Positions 1-8,731 of a stretch of DNA of 64,000 bases are shown here, piece after piece (within the stretch, counting starts at the first letter, position 1; the number at the start of each line of letters is the position of its first letter). The position numbers were made by a program, and so were the translations under genes. The notes under the pieces were generated by a model. That model worked only from the letters and a program-made list of their open reading frames with translations. It was not told the origin of the DNA and did not search any database. The stretch comes from Algibacter sp. (GTDB taxonomy: Bacteria > Bacteroidota > Bacteroidia > Flavobacteriales > Flavobacteriaceae), in assembly GCF_029245835.1 (NCBI RefSeq), contig NZ_JAQWOO010000027.1, positions 62,001 to 126,000 of the forward strand. The letters are read 5' to 3'.

Positions 1-1462
1 GCAACCCAAAACACAATACTAAAATAGTTAGCAACTTTGATTTTTTGGCTTTCACCTTCTCTAGGTAACGTTTTAAATCTCCAAAACGAGAATGTTTAGA
101 AAACAGAATAGCCATCATCCCAAAGTATAACATAAAATAGCCAATGTAAGTTAACAATGTTCCCCAGAAATCATGATTTACAGAAAGGATTGTTCCTTTT
201 TCATCAGGATCAAAACTCGACTGAAAAAACCGGTAACCACCATGGTCTAATATATTATTCATGAATATTTTATAATCATAATCTTCTGCGCTATCATCTA
301 AAACAGTTACTTCACTTGAATATGCCGAATAACCACGCTCTGTTCCTGGATAACGCTCTGCTTCAAAATCGTTTAGTTTTAATGAGAAGGGTAACTCCAA
401 CACTTTAGAGCCATACTTTAGTGCAAAGTCTAAACCGCCAACTTGTATTTGTTTAAAATTACTGTTGGTTCCTTTTCCTCCTAATAAACCCACACGTTTG
501 GTTTCACCATTGGTTATGATATTTAATACCACCCCATCTTTATCATTTTTTAATAACTGCGATTTTTGAACGACATCAAAAACACCTTTTACAACGGGCT
601 TAGGAAACACCATTTGCATATTACCAATAACATATCTTGAACGCAAATAAAGAGGCTGCAAACTATCTTTAACCAACTTACCTTGCGCTCTGGTAGCCAT
701 AGTCATATATTCGCCTTCAAAAGGAGAATTAATACTTAACGAGTCGCCTTGATAGGTTATATTTATAGCTCCGTCTGTTGGTTTATTTAAGGCAAAAAGG
801 ACGTTGTGAATACTTGAAACCTGCCCTACTTTTAAAAAGTGATTATGAGGTCCATTATCACCAGCTTCAACTACTTTCAAATAGGATTCACCAATAGCAT
901 CAGGAATAATATCTTCTTCAGCCCCTACTATAAATTTTTCTAGTTCGATGGTAACGGGTTGCTGACCGTATTCTGTTTCAATTTTAAAATCATTATCCAA
1001 TCGTCCTGAAAAATCTACATGAGATTCAAGAAAACGCTGTTGTACTTGTCCGTTAATCTCATAATCGCCATCAATATAAGCGGTAATGTATGTTTTTTGT
1101 GAAAGGAATGTATTTTCGGTAGCGCCTTCGCGAATAGCCATCATGCCTTCAAAACTAGCATAACGTGTAATAAAGGCACCTAATAAAATAAAAATGAATG
1201 CTAAATGCAGAATAAATGTGGCCCACTTTTCCTTTTTGTACAATCTGAATCTGACAATATTTCCCGTGAAATTAATTATGAAAAATACCATAATGGCTTC
1301 AAACCACCACGCATTATAAATAAGATTTCTAGTGTATGGCGTTGGCGATGTTTCTTGTCCTGAGTCTAAAATAGTACCAGTTGCCATAGCAACAGCAAAA
1401 AGGATAAATAAAACAGCAGTAAGTCTGGTTGAAAAGAAAATATTGGCGAGCTTTTTTTGCAT
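1..1462 (-). CDS. Cytochrome c biogenesis protein, ResB/CcsA fusion type (C-terminal part outside window)
   Basis: Reverse-strand reading frame open from the ATG at 1462-1460 to the window edge (about 487 codons), so the stop lies outside. It begins MQKKLANIFFSTRLTAVLFI and has three membrane segments within about residues 9-93, a long extracytoplasmic ResB-like region, then another membrane segment near residues 431-452. The TM-TM-TM-large periplasmic loop-TM order is that of ResB. In Bacteroidota ResB is usually fused to CcsA in a protein of about 1000 residues, so the missing part should hold the haem-handling CcsA domain (inferred). Role: haem delivery and ligation to c-type cytochromes across the inner membrane. 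A perfect TAAATTTG -7 box sits upstream at 1496-1489. Confidence 0.85.
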   Translation of the reverse strand, partial: MQKKLANIFFSTRLTAVLFILFAVAMATGTILDSGQETSPTPYTRNLIYNAWWFEAIMVFFIINFTGNIVRFRLYKKEKWATFILHLAFIFILLGAFITRYASFEGMMAIREGATENTFLSQKTYITAYIDGDYEINGQVQQRFLESHVDFSGRLDNDFKIETEYGQQPVTIELEKFIVGAEEDIIPDAIGESYLKVVEAGDNGPHNHFLKVGQVSSIHNVLFALNKPTDGAINITYQGDSLSINSPFEGEYMTMATRAQGKLVKDSLQPLYLRSRYVIGNMQMVFPKPVVKGVFDVVQKSQLLKNDKDGVVLNIITNGETKRVGLLGGKGTNSNFKQIQVGGLDFALKYGSKVLELPFSLKLNDFEAERYPGTERGYSAYSSEVTVLDDSAEDYDYKIFMNNILDHGGYRFFQSSFDPDEKGTILSVNHDFWGTLLTYIGYFMLYFGMMAILFSKHSRFGDLKRYLEKVKAKKSKLLTILVLCFGL

Positions 1463-1488
1463 AATCTGAAGCCTTTTTAAAGGTTCTG

Positions 1489-1496
1489 CAAATTTA
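1489..1496 (-). promoter_or_regulatory. Bacteroidota -7 box for the ResB/CcsA gene
   Basis: TAAATTTG on the minus strand, a perfect match to the TAnnTTTG -7 consensus of Bacteroidota, 26 bases before the ATG at 1462. I see no convincing -33 TTG at the usual distance. Confidence 0.5.
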
Positions 1497-1707
1497 ATGA
1501 TTAATGTTTATTATGAAGTGTTAAAGTGTTGTAAAAAATTGATAGAAGCTAGAAGACAAGGGACTGATGACAGAAGACCGAAATTATTACGCTGAGATTC
1601 GCTGAGTTTCACAAAGATACACGGAGTTAAAATTGATTGCTTATGTATTCTGATTTTGTCGGGAAAAGCCACGAAAACCTAAAGACCGAACTTACTGAAT
1701 ACTGAGA

Positions 1708-2106
1708 CTATTTACTTCTTGCTTCAAAAATTTTTAAATATAAAAACGTTCCCATTTTTCTGGCGCGACGTTTCGCGTTTTCTGCATTATCGCCTTCAAA
1801 AAGTTCTTGTATCGTTTCAAACCAAAGGTTTAGCCACAATCCAAAGTGTAACTCTGTAATGCTATTGTTATGGTCTTTATCCACTTTTATATGAGCTTCA
1901 AGAGGGTCGCCATGATATTTATGTTCTAATTTGCGCGTCATAAACAAACTGGTTTCCCAAAAGGTAGTTAGCCTATCTAGATGGGCATCCCAATCTTTAA
2001 TGGTATCATTAAAAAAAGGCCCTAAAACAGCATCTGCTCTTACTTTTTTGTAAAATGATGATACTAATAGAAATACATCTTCTCTGGTTTCAATATCGTT
2101 TTTCAT
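1708..2106 (-). CDS. Group III truncated haemoglobin
   Basis: 132 residues, the normal size for a 2-over-2 truncated globin. The aromatic pair FF at 31-32, Trp50 and the HFGLWLNLW segment, with His87 as the probable proximal haem ligand, fit group III (trHbP). Cytosolic; members bind oxygen or other diatomic ligands, and the physiological role is usually unclear. It is monocistronic, 245 bases downstream of the cytochrome c assembly gene on the same strand, and the shared haem theme may be coincidental. Family assignment is firm; function is not. Confidence 0.85.
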   Translation of the reverse strand: MKNDIETREDVFLLVSSFYKKVRADAVLGPFFNDTIKDWDAHLDRLTTFWETSLFMTRKLEHKYHGDPLEAHIKVDKDHNNSITELHFGLWLNLWFETIQELFEGDNAENAKRRARKMGTFLYLKIFEARSK

Positions 2107-2490
2107 GATTTACAAAATTAGGTTATTTTTCTGGTTTGGATGTATTGCTGCACCTAGAAAACCAAAGATTAAAGACGGATAGCTATACGCTATTTTTTCT
2201 CCTAAAAACGCTAAGAACCAACATACTAAATAATGCGACTGCGACTATGACTGAGACTGTAACTGCGACTAAAAGCTGTTGCGCAATAGGTAGAAATGAA
2301 ACATTTACGTTCATGAATTCATTAACATACAACAGAAATGCATGAATAATAGCCCAAAGCGAGGTACGAGCGAAGACTTGTAGCCCATCGACTCCGCTCA
2401 GGATAAACTCCTAGCCCAACCCTTTTGCAATGCGCCCAAAAATTAATAATTCTGTAGCTTTCTTTCATTATTCATTAGTATTTTAGCAAT
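2107..2490. other. Gene-free spacer with decayed repeats
   Basis: 384 bases without a credible gene. It holds degenerate GAGACT/GCGACT-type hexamers at about 2237-2270 and a decayed copy of the interspersed element also present near 18308, 19431 and 45699 (about 2298-2440, ending GCGCCCAAA). A 69-codon open frame here translates the hexamers (TATMTETVTATK) and is judged spurious. Confidence 0.6.
2298..2440 (+). repeat. Decayed copy of the AACGCCC-ended interspersed element
   Basis: GAAACATTTACGTTCATGAA, then GCATGAATAATAGCCC, ending GCGCCCAAA. This matches, in order, the blocks GAAACATTTATGATCATGAA, GCATGAATAAAAGCCC and ACGCCCAAA of the better preserved copy at 45699-45902. The middle (2345-2430) does not align. 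Same orientation as the 45.8 kb copy. Confidence 0.55.
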
Positions 2491-3258
2491 ATGATTTCAG
2501 TAGTAATTTTAGGTGCCGGAAATGTTGGCACACATTTATTTAAAGGATTTAATAAAGCGAGTGAAGTTTCTGTTATTCAATGGTACAACAGAAGTTTATC
2601 AACTATACAATCGTATCAAAATTTAGTTGATATTACCGATGATTTAAAGGCGCTAAAAGACGCAGACGTATACATTATTGCTGTTAGCGACGATATCATT
2701 TCTGGGTTATCAAGCAAACTTCCTTTTAAAAATAGACTGGTGGTGCATACTTCTGGCAGTGCTAGTGTTTACGATTTGGATATGAAGCATAAACGTGGGG
2801 TTTTGTACCCATTACAAAGTTTTAGTAAGGATGCCGAAATGGATTTTGCTAATGTGCCCATTTGTTATGAAACCATTAATAAAGACTGTTATCCGATTTT
2901 GAAAAAACTTTCTGCAAGCTTGGGTAGTCCTACAAAACGCATTAATAGCGACCAAAGGCGAGTATTACATTTAGCAGCTGTTTTTGTTAATAATTTCACC
3001 AATCAGTTATACAGAATTGGACATGAAATTACCGAAAGTGAAGGTGCAGAATTTGATTTATTAAAACCGCTTATTTTAGAAACGGCTAAGAAAGTGCAAG
3101 ATATCTCGCCTTTCAGGGCACAAACAGGACCCGCAAAACGCAACGACAAAAAAACCATTAAAACACATTTAAAACAATTAGAGAGTCCGCATCATAAAGC
3201 TATTTATGAGTTGCTTACCGACGCTATTAAACACACACATGGAAGAAAAAAGTTATAA
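2491..3258 (+). CDS. Rossmann-fold and DUF2520 domain protein
   Basis: 255 residues. An N-terminal NAD(P)-binding Rossmann fold starts with GAGNVGTH (residues 8-15), followed by a helical C-terminal DUF2520 half (about 125-245), the same architecture as ProC-like or 6-phosphogluconate-dehydrogenase-like reductases. The substrate is unknown. It is the first gene of a same-strand run with the KdsC-like phosphatase, whose start overlaps its last 20 bases, so the two are probably translationally coupled. The ATG at 2491 gives a start flush with the beta-strand of the Rossmann fold. Confidence 0.85.
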   Translation: MISVVILGAGNVGTHLFKGFNKASEVSVIQWYNRSLSTIQSYQNLVDITDDLKALKDADVYIIAVSDDIISGLSSKLPFKNRLVVHTSGSASVYDLDMKHKRGVLYPLQSFSKDAEMDFANVPICYETINKDCYPILKKLSASLGSPTKRINSDQRRVLHLAAVFVNNFTNQLYRIGHEITESEGAEFDLLKPLILETAKKVQDISPFRAQTGPAKRNDKKTIKTHLKQLESPHHKAIYELLTDAIKHTHGRKKL

Positions 3259-3769
3259 AGAATATTTAGAGCATATTACCACATTTATTTTTGACGTTGA
3301 TGGCGTTTTAACCGACGGCTCTGTAACGATTACAACCACTGGCGAAATGCTTAGAACCATGAATATAAAAGATGGTTATGCATTAAAAACGGCTATTGAC
3401 AAAGGATTTAATATTTGTATTATATCGGGCGGATCAAACGAAGGGGTGCGTTTAAGGTTGAAAGCTTTAGGGGTTACCGATATTTATTTAGGCGCTCATA
3501 ATAAAATAGAACAGCTTGATGATTACTTTAATAAGAAAAATATAAAATCTGAAAATGTACTGTATATGGGCGATGATATTCCTGATTTCCCAGTTATGAA
3601 AGGTATAGGCTTACCTTGTTGTCCGCAAGATGCTGTTCCAGAAATTAAAGGGATTTCAAAATACATTTCACATAAAAAAGGTGGTAAAGGTGCGGTTCGT
3701 GATGTGATTGAGCAAGTGCTGAAAGTTCAAGGAAAATGGAACGGAAATTATGGCGCTAAGTATGACTAA
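3239..3769 (+). CDS. kdsC: HAD hydrolase, KdsC-like KDO-8-phosphate phosphatase
   Basis: 176 residues from the ATG at 3239. An upstream ATG at 3206 would add eleven residues lying inside the preceding gene and unlike family N-termini, so it was not used. HAD motifs are complete: D19-x-D21 in FDVDGVLTDG, Ser63 in SGG, Lys89, and GDD 111-113 with Asp116. The small cap-less type C0 architecture and length fit KdsC, which releases phosphate from KDO-8-phosphate in the supply of the inner lipopolysaccharide sugar KDO. The companion isomerase KdsD lies 45 kb away at 48312. The specific substrate is inferred from family resemblance. Confidence 0.8.
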   Translation: MEEKSYKEYLEHITTFIFDVDGVLTDGSVTITTTGEMLRTMNIKDGYALKTAIDKGFNICIISGGSNEGVRLRLKALGVTDIYLGAHNKIEQLDDYFNKKNIKSENVLYMGDDIPDFPVMKGIGLPCCPQDAVPEIKGISKYISHKKGGKGAVRDVIEQVLKVQGKWNGNYGAKYD

Positions 3770-3813
3770 TAGCTGTTGGCTCTTAGAAACTAAATATTTG
3801 TGATTTCTCAAGA

Positions 3814-3840
3814 AACTCTTAACTCTTAACTTCTAACTTA
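3814..3840 (+). repeat. Degenerate AACTCTT heptamer tract
   Basis: Two exact AACTCTT units and one AACTTCT variant, just before the TTG start at 3848. A short simple repeat of the kind that recurs in the spacers of this run. Confidence 0.45.
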
Positions 3841-3847
3841 TTACATA

Positions 3848-4765
3848 TTGCTTAGCATTTTAAACCTCATCCGTTGGAAAAACCTAATAATGATTGCCCT
3901 TGTGCAGTTACTTATCAAATATGCACTTCTTGAACCTTTTGGAGTACAAACAGCTTTAGATGGTGTGGGCATTTCACTTTTAATTTTTGCGACTATCTGT
4001 ATTGCTGCCGGCGGAAATATTATTAATGATATTTATGATGTTGAAACCGATTTAATAAACAAACCTAATCGGGTAATTATCGACAAATCCATTTCAGAAA
4101 AAACAGCATACAACCTATTTATTATACTTAATTTGATTGGTGTTGGCGTTGGGTTTTACTTATCGCATCGTATAGGACGAGCACCTTTCTTTTCTATATT
4201 TGTTATCATTTCCATGCTACTTTATGTGTATGCTACCTATTTAAAACGCACACTTTTAGTTGGTAATATTATTATTTCTATACTTGTTGGGTTAAGCTTA
4301 GTTATTGTTGGTATTTTTGAATTAATTCCTGCGATGACCCCTTCAAATCAACATACTCAAGTTATTTTTTTAAAAATCATTTTAGATTATGCCTTATTTG
4401 CCTTTTCCATAAATGTATTACGAGAAATAGCGAAAGATATTGAAGATATTGATGGCGATTATAAAGCAGGCATGAACACCTTACCCATTGCCATTGGAAG
4501 AGAGCGTGCCAAATACGTATTGACTGGTTTGGGTTTTTTTCCATTAATTGCTATCATTTTTTACGTAGTTTCAGATCTTTACAAACAACCTATCGCTGTT
4601 GGCTATTTTTTACTCTTTATTATTGGTCCGCTAATCTATACAAGTATTAAAACATTTGATGCTTCAACAAAAAAAGAGATGCATCATATTAGCACTATGT
4701 ACAAATGGGTTATGCTTTTTGGGATGCTTTCCTTACTTTTATACAAGTATGTTATTCTAGGTTAG
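3848..4765 (+). CDS. UbiA-family prenyltransferase
   Basis: 305 residues, about eight or nine membrane segments. The first Asp-rich motif NDIYDVETD is at 60-68 and the second DIEDIDGD at 197-204; both bind Mg-prenyl diphosphate. Flavobacterial members are commonly annotated geranylgeranylglycerol-phosphate geranylgeranyltransferase, but the aromatic or polar acceptor cannot be read from sequence; MenA is less likely because of the gene context. The start is TTG (3848): the LNLIRWKNLIM segment at the N-terminus is typical of the family and would be cut by the next ATG at 3890. It sits between kdsC and maf on the same strand. Confidence 0.8.
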   Translation: MLSILNLIRWKNLIMIALVQLLIKYALLEPFGVQTALDGVGISLLIFATICIAAGGNIINDIYDVETDLINKPNRVIIDKSISEKTAYNLFIILNLIGVGVGFYLSHRIGRAPFFSIFVIISMLLYVYATYLKRTLLVGNIIISILVGLSLVIVGIFELIPAMTPSNQHTQVIFLKIILDYALFAFSINVLREIAKDIEDIDGDYKAGMNTLPIAIGRERAKYVLTGLGFFPLIAIIFYVVSDLYKQPIAVGYFLLFIIGPLIYTSIKTFDASTKKEMHHISTMYKWVMLFGMLSLLLYKYVILG

Positions 4766-4820
4766 AATTTGTCGCGCAAAGGTGCTAAGTCGCAAAGTCA
4801 AATACAACTCACTGAAAACT

Positions 4821-4862
4821 GAGACTGAGACTGAGACTGAGACTGAGACTGAGACTGAGACT
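4821..4862 (+). repeat. (GAGACT)7 tandem repeat upstream of maf
   Basis: Seven uninterrupted copies of GAGACT, ending 14 bases before the maf ATG at 4877. The spacer just upstream (about 4771-4800) holds the related GCGCAAAGGTGCTAAG type of degenerate text. Copy number of a perfect hexamer tract here could vary by slippage. Confidence 0.9.
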
Positions 4863-4876
4863 ATAAACTAAAAAAA

Positions 4877-5470
4877 ATGCTAAACGAAAAACTAAAAAAC
4901 CATCGTATTATCCTAGCTTCAGGCTCCCCCAGAAGGCAAGAATTTTTCAAAAATTTGGGACTTGATTTTGAAATCCAGTTAAAACCTGTTAAAGAAGAAT
5001 ATCCCCCACGATTAACCCATTTTGAAATCAGTAACTATCTCGCACAATTAAAAGCGCTACCTTTTAAAGATGAATTACTTCCAAACGCTATTTTAATGAC
5101 AAGCGACACTATTGTTTGGCACAATAACACCGCTTTGGGAAAACCTCGCGATAATGAGGAGGCCTTCAACATGTTAAAATCACTAAGTAATCAAACACAT
5201 GAAGTGATTACATCGGTTTGTTTTACCACAACAACGTTCGAAAAAACATTGCATAATATTACTAAAGTAACCTTTAAGGACCTTTCGGATGAAGAAATTA
5301 ACTTCTACATAGAAAACTACAACCCTTTTGATAAAGCTGGTGCTTATGGCATTCAAGAATGGATCGGGCAAATAGGTGTTACAAAAATTGAAGGCTCTTA
5401 TTTTAATGTTATGGGTTTACCTATTCATCTTGTTTACAAAACGTTAAATACCATTGCAGAAATAGCTTAG
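4877..5470 (+). CDS. maf: Maf family nucleotide pyrophosphatase
   Basis: 197 residues, full length. The N-terminal ASGSPRRQEF loop (residues 14-23) and catalytic Asp77 in TSDTIV are the hallmarks of Maf, with KPRD at 89-92. Maf proteins hydrolyse dTTP, UTP or modified (d)NTPs to monophosphates and have been linked to division arrest. Cytosolic. It is followed after 20 bases by a lipoprotein gene, probably in the same transcript. The (GAGACT)7 tract lies directly in its leader or promoter region. Confidence 0.92.
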   Translation: MLNEKLKNHRIILASGSPRRQEFFKNLGLDFEIQLKPVKEEYPPRLTHFEISNYLAQLKALPFKDELLPNAILMTSDTIVWHNNTALGKPRDNEEAFNMLKSLSNQTHEVITSVCFTTTTFEKTLHNITKVTFKDLSDEEINFYIENYNPFDKAGAYGIQEWIGQIGVTKIEGSYFNVMGLPIHLVYKTLNTIAEIA

Positions 5471-5490
5471 CGTTGTAAATTTGCAACACT

Positions 5491-6453
5491 ATGGAAACGT
5501 TCAGAAAACTAAAGAAAATTATTAAAGCTGAAATTTTATTTTGGCAAATTATAGGTTTAGCACTATTACTTACTTCTTGCGAAAAAAAATCCACTTCAAA
5601 GGCATTGGCTATTCATTCTGATTTAAAAACGGTCGAAAAAACAGCTGTCCAAAAATATAAACCTTCATCAGCATTTAACACCTATTGGTATGCCGGAGAA
5701 GCAGAAATTTCATCCTATAAATTAGAACAAGCACGCTATGGCGAAATCCGAGAAGGAACAGCCGTTTTAGTCTATGTTACCGAAGATTTCCTTCCAGACG
5801 CACAAGTAAAAGCAGATACCAGAAACCCAAAAAATAGTCCTGTTTTAAAATTAAATGCTACTAAAAATTTCAATACAGGCGTTTATCCTTATTCGATTAT
5901 GCAAAGTACGTTCTATCCGGTTTCTAATAATAAACATGCCTTAAAAGTATCGAGTTCTATGCAAGAATGGTGCGGACATGTGTATACACAACTAAACAAC
6001 AGAGCACAGTTTGAAATCATGTCGCATTCCTATTTTGAAGGTGAAGCTGATGAAAATTTCAAACTCGATAAGGCCATTTTAGAGAATGAACTATGGACAA
6101 AATTACGCATCAACCCAAAATCATTACCAACAGGACATTTAAAAATGATTCCGTCTTTTGAATATACAAGACTAAAACACAAAACCATAAAAGCTTACGA
6201 AGCTTCCGCAACTTTAAAAGAAAATATTTACACTATTAATTACCCCGAATTAAACCGAACATTGTCAATAACATTCAACCCAGAATTTCCATATGAGATT
6301 TTAGGGTGGGAAGAAACCTTTAAAAGTGGTTTTGGGCTAAATGCTAAAACATTAACTACAAAGGCATCCAGGTTAAAAACAATCAAATCGCCTTATTGGC
6401 AAAAGAATCGTAATAAAGATGAAATTCTTAGACAAACGCTTAAATTAGATTAA
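5491..6453 (+). CDS. Predicted lipoprotein of unknown function
   Basis: 320 residues. After a charged N-terminus, a hydrophobic stretch ends in the lipobox LLTSC with Cys30 as the expected lipidated residue, so the mature protein should be anchored in the envelope. The rest is soluble, rich in aromatic residues (for example FNTYWYAGEAEISSY at about 63-77), and shows no domain I can name. Its position 20 bases behind maf suggests co-transcription, and database copies may carry a Maf label by position, but nothing in the protein resembles Maf. Confidence 0.75.
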   Translation: METFRKLKKIIKAEILFWQIIGLALLLTSCEKKSTSKALAIHSDLKTVEKTAVQKYKPSSAFNTYWYAGEAEISSYKLEQARYGEIREGTAVLVYVTEDFLPDAQVKADTRNPKNSPVLKLNATKNFNTGVYPYSIMQSTFYPVSNNKHALKVSSSMQEWCGHVYTQLNNRAQFEIMSHSYFEGEADENFKLDKAILENELWTKLRINPKSLPTGHLKMIPSFEYTRLKHKTIKAYEASATLKENIYTINYPELNRTLSITFNPEFPYEILGWEETFKSGFGLNAKTLTTKASRLKTIKSPYWQKNRNKDEILRQTLKLD

Positions 6454-6504
6454 ATTTGTAATGTGTTTGCATGTATATTTATATAAAATTTCATCTATAA
6501 TATT

Positions 6505-7056
6505 ATGTTTTTTACTTTCTTTAAAGCGTATCAAAGTGAACTAATTATATCGGGGATTCTTCTTCTCTCGTTACTTATTATTAGGTTTATTATCCATTTT
6601 ACAATAACCAAAGTAGCCCAAAAAAATGGTATTAATGATGCTCGAATCAGACTCATCAGAAGGTATATAACAGTAACTATATTTCTAATAGCTATACTTA
6701 TTGAATCTTTTATTTTCGGAACAGAATTTAAAGAAATAGCGGTTATTTTTTCATCTATCTTCGCTGTAATAGGCATCGGTTTATTTGCCATTTGGTCTAT
6801 TCTGAGTAATATAACCTCAGGAATTATTATGTTCTTTAACTTTCCTTATAAAGTTGGAGATAAAATTGCCATTCATGATAAAGATTTTCCAATTACAGCC
6901 ATTATAGAGGATATTCGGGCGTTTCAATTACACTTACGTATTGAAAATGGCGATTTAGTAACCTACCCCAACAACCTCATGTTACAAAAAGCTGTTACCC
7001 TTGTTGAAAAGGATGCTATAGATGATCATGGTGATGATGGCGCAAATGCTGTTTAA
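6505..7056 (+). CDS. Small MscS-type mechanosensitive channel
   Basis: 183 residues with three membrane segments (about 12-34, 52-68, 76-96) and then the MscS beta domain, recognisable by FFNFPYKVGDKIAIHDKDF-like text at about 112-130. It is shorter than E. coli MscS (286), keeping TM1-TM3 and the beta domain but almost nothing of the C-terminal alpha-beta cage. Such proteins gate an osmotic release pore in the inner membrane. The ATG at 6505 follows a 51-base spacer after the lipoprotein gene. Confidence 0.8.
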   Translation: MFFTFFKAYQSELIISGILLLSLLIIRFIIHFTITKVAQKNGINDARIRLIRRYITVTIFLIAILIESFIFGTEFKEIAVIFSSIFAVIGIGLFAIWSILSNITSGIIMFFNFPYKVGDKIAIHDKDFPITAIIEDIRAFQLHLRIENGDLVTYPNNLMLQKAVTLVEKDAIDDHGDDGANAV

Positions 7057-7256
7057 ATATTCCATATATTTATTGAACTCATTTTAGCTATTTGTTTTTA
7101 CCGAAAACAACATGAAATCTGTTCCGATGAGATGTTTTTTTTTTTGAAATACAAAGCATCGCTGTGGATAAGAAAAACAACGAAATATAGACGAGTTTCA
7201 GCCATTTTTTTAGGAGCTAGAAATAGTTCAAATGAGTTCAATGTATTCTATTTATA

Positions 7257-8324
7257 ATGACAAAAAACACAACGCATACCTCAAAAAAAGTATTAGGACA
7301 AATACCAGGTAGTATAATATATACTGGTAAAAAAGAGCATCAAAAACTATTTATAGAATCCTTTGATTATAATAAAGAACATTGTACCGTAAAAGAACTA
7401 GATTCTGTTCAAGAAAGCTTCGAGTATAAACTCACAGATTCTATTACATGGATTAATCTAAATGGTTTAAATCACGTTGATGAAATTGAGAAACTTGGCG
7501 CACATTACAATTTACATCCACTAGTTCTAGAAGATATTGTAAACATCTCTCAACGTCCTAAAATTGATGAGTATGACGACTACCTCTTTGTCTCATTAAA
7601 AATGTTGTATTACGATAATGAACAAAATATAATTTCAGAACAAGTTAGTTTTGTTTTGGGTAAAAACTATGTACTCTCCTTCCAAGAATCTGAAGGGGAT
7701 GTTTTCGACCAAGTAAGAGACCGTATTCGGAATGCGAAAGGGCGTGTTCGCACAATGCAATCAGACTATTTACTATACGTCTTAATTGATGCCATTGTAG
7801 ACCATTATTTTAATGTAATAGAAACTTTAAGTGATAAAATTGAATATTTTGAAACCACTATTTTTTCGGGAGAAGCCGATGACGATATTAGTCAAAAAAT
7901 CCAGAATCTAAAACGCGAAATTTTACGTGTACGTCGCAACATATTTCCACTGCGCGAAGTTATAAGTCGTATCGAAAAAAACGAAAACAAACTCATACAT
8001 AAAAAAACCATAACGTATTATAGAGATATTTACGACCATTTAATCCAAGTCTCAGAAAACATCGATATCTACCGCGAAATGATTTGGAGTTTAATGGATA
8101 TGTACATGACCTCCATTAGCAATAAAATGAACGAAGTCATGAAAGTCCTCACCATAATGGCATCCATTTTTATCCCGCTAACCTTTATTGCAGGCATCTA
8201 CGGCATGAATTTCGAATACATCCCAGAACTTAAATACAAATACGCCTATTTCATCCTTTGGGGTGTTATGATCGTGCTGTTTGTGGGTATGCTCTATTAC
8301 TTCCGGAAGAAAAAGTGGTTGTAA
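7257..8324 (+). CDS. corA: CorA-family magnesium/cobalt transporter
   Basis: 355 residues. A long cytoplasmic N-terminal domain is followed by two C-terminal membrane helices (about 293-313 and 329-348) with the diagnostic YGMNF at 315-319 in the periplasmic loop, preceding a Glu-containing EYIPEL segment. CorA forms pentameric Mg2+ channels in the inner membrane. The basic end RKKKWL is typical. It has its own 200-base upstream spacer and may be separately transcribed from the mscS-like gene. Confidence 0.92.
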   Translation: MTKNTTHTSKKVLGQIPGSIIYTGKKEHQKLFIESFDYNKEHCTVKELDSVQESFEYKLTDSITWINLNGLNHVDEIEKLGAHYNLHPLVLEDIVNISQRPKIDEYDDYLFVSLKMLYYDNEQNIISEQVSFVLGKNYVLSFQESEGDVFDQVRDRIRNAKGRVRTMQSDYLLYVLIDAIVDHYFNVIETLSDKIEYFETTIFSGEADDDISQKIQNLKREILRVRRNIFPLREVISRIEKNENKLIHKKTITYYRDIYDHLIQVSENIDIYREMIWSLMDMYMTSISNKMNEVMKVLTIMASIFIPLTFIAGIYGMNFEYIPELKYKYAYFILWGVMIVLFVGMLYYFRKKKWL

Positions 8325-8404
8325 TACCATTAATTTTTGGCGTTTCCCGTCCCGATAGTTATCGGGAGCAGTAAAAATGCTTTTTAAAACTTTTATACAT
8401 ATAC

Positions 8405-8477
8405 CGTCATTACGAGGAGGTACAACGAAGTAATCTGTTTAATTGCAGCAGATTGCTTCACGTTGTTCGCAATGACG
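8405..8477 (+). repeat. CGTCATT inverted-repeat element
   Basis: Left arm CGTCATTACGAGG...GAAGTAATCTG, right arm CAGATTGCTTCACG...CGCAATGACG. The reverse complement of the right arm reads CGTCATTGCGAAC...GAAGCAATCTG, so the 73 bases form one imperfect palindrome. Palindromes of the form CGTCATTGCGAGG are widespread in intergenic DNA of Bacteroidota. A half copy occurs at 45762-45801. Confidence 0.7.
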
Positions 8478-8539
8478 TTTGGTTTTTACATTTGGTTTTG
8501 ATGTTTGGTTTTAACGTTTGTTTTTGATGTTTTAAGACG
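8475..8539 (+). repeat. Five degenerate 13-bp tandem units
   Basis: Consecutive units ACGTTTGGTTTTT, ACATTTGGTTTTG, ATGTTTGGTTTTA, ACGTTTGTTTTTG and a decayed ATGTTTTAAGACG. The array starts in the last bases of the CGTCATT palindrome, so it may have grown from that element's end. Confidence 0.7.
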
Positions 8540-8621
8540 TTTTAAAAAGATTATAACCCTTCAACGCCGCTCAAGACAAGCGCCAAGACCGACCTCCAAA
8601 CAACTATCAAGACCTCAACAA

Positions 8622-8683
8622 AACCCTAGTACGCCTATTTATTTTTTATATTAAGTAAGAAAAGTATAGGCGTTTAGGGGGTT
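8622..8683 (+). promoter_or_regulatory. Hairpin with T-rich tail ahead of the R-M gene
   Basis: ACGCCTAT (8631-8638) pairs with ATAGGCGT (8666-8673), extended after a small internal loop by AACCCTA against TAGGGGGTT, with an AT-rich 27-base loop. A T-rich stretch follows about 50 bases before the start codon. It could be a terminator isolating the R-M gene from upstream transcription, or an attenuator-like leader. Confidence 0.4.
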
Positions 8684-8731
8684 TTTAGTATTTTTATATC
8701 AGAAAACTAAAATGAAAAACATTAAACATTT

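Larger units (their letters stand above)
8325..8731. other. Gene-free spacer before the R-M gene
   Basis: 407 bases without a plausible gene. In order it holds a CCCGATA/TATCGGG hairpin (8352-8367), a CGTCATT inverted repeat (8405-8477), five 13-bp tandem units (8475-8539) and a hairpin with ACGCCTAT/ATAGGCGT arms (8622-8683) just before the R-M start. Confidence 0.7.

Noticed and set aside
2136-2345. 69-codon open frame on the plus strand
   Set aside because: Its protein is largely a translation of degenerate GAGACT-type hexamers and of a decayed interspersed repeat; no domain, no neighbours in operon order.
3206-3238. Upstream ATG extending the KdsC-like protein by eleven residues
   Set aside because: The extension lies fully in the coding region of the preceding gene and does not look like a KdsC N-terminus; the ATG at 3239 fits better.
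8352-8367. CCCGATA/TATCGGG hairpin as a terminator of corA
   Set aside because: No T-tract follows, and the same hairpin type occurs at 19449 within a repeat; treated as repeat debris.
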